In this document: positions 63,810 to 64,000 of the stretch, piece after piece
Layout of the letters: each line of letters opens with the position of its first letter
How positions within the stretch are numbered: the stretch's first letter is position 1
From: Tepidanaerobacteraceae bacterium
GTDB lineage: Bacteria > Bacillota > Thermosediminibacteria > Thermosediminibacterales > Tepidanaerobacteraceae
Length of the DNA: 64,000 nt
NCBI GenBank assembly: GCA_029982615.1
Contig: JARRBK010000002.1
Coordinates: forward strand, 23,637 to 87,636
Reading direction: 5' to 3'
Made by a program: the position numbers and the translations under genes
Notes under the pieces: model-generated
Databases searched by the model: none
What the model saw: the letters and a program-made list of their open reading frames with translations, nothing else
What the model was told of the DNA's origin: nothing

Positions 63810-64000
63810 TAGATTCCTCCTTTAATTGGGAACATCCCTCCGCCTTCTCCAGTTTCCTGCCCCAGAAAAGTCCTGCGGTAAAAAGTCAAGTACCTAAAAA
63901 CAACAAAATGGAAATTATTTAGCTCACTTTTTGTAAAAAAGCCAATACTTAACTAACCCAGTTTTATCCACCAAAAACTGGAAATTGCTGAAGGATATTG

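Overview
The 64 kb window is dense, mostly core chromosome from an endospore-forming low-GC Firmicute. Gene content (SleB/YpeB, SpoIVFA/FB-like, CotJABC, MinCDE, HydE) suggests a thermophilic clostridial or Thermoanaerobacterales-like organism; this is inferred, not proven. Most genes are on the minus strand. Recognisable blocks: sleB-ypeB; rng with a two-gene uncharacterised radical-SAM system; spoIVFB/M23; rodA, an FtsA-like gene, minEDC, mrdA, mreDCB, radC, maf; bioY, an E1-like gene and cysteine synthase; a heterodimeric ABC exporter with MarR and two membrane-fusion proteins; cotJABC; copA; lipA-lipB; hydE; an ABC/NEW3 operon; a T-box-controlled ilvBNC-leuACDB operon; pyk-pfkA-dnaE; and HPr-whiA-yvcK-rapZ-PHP. 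No CRISPR array, tRNA, rRNA or transposase was recognised. The best candidates for something new are: (1) a family of four tiny hydrophobic 'LFLILIL' microproteins (2895-4492), absent from the ORF track, interleaved with a YbaB/EbfC paralogue and two unknown helical proteins beside spore germination genes; (2) a 487-aa tandem pseudo-E1/active-E1 protein next to cysteine synthase; (3) an FtsA-like protein in the min locus with a C-terminal run of ThiS-like beta-grasp-type repeats; (4) a PBP2 carrying an EF-hand/dockerin-like calcium loop. A poly-A frameshift, candidate RNAs and intergenic repeats are also reported. All family assignments come from reading the sequence; no database search was run.
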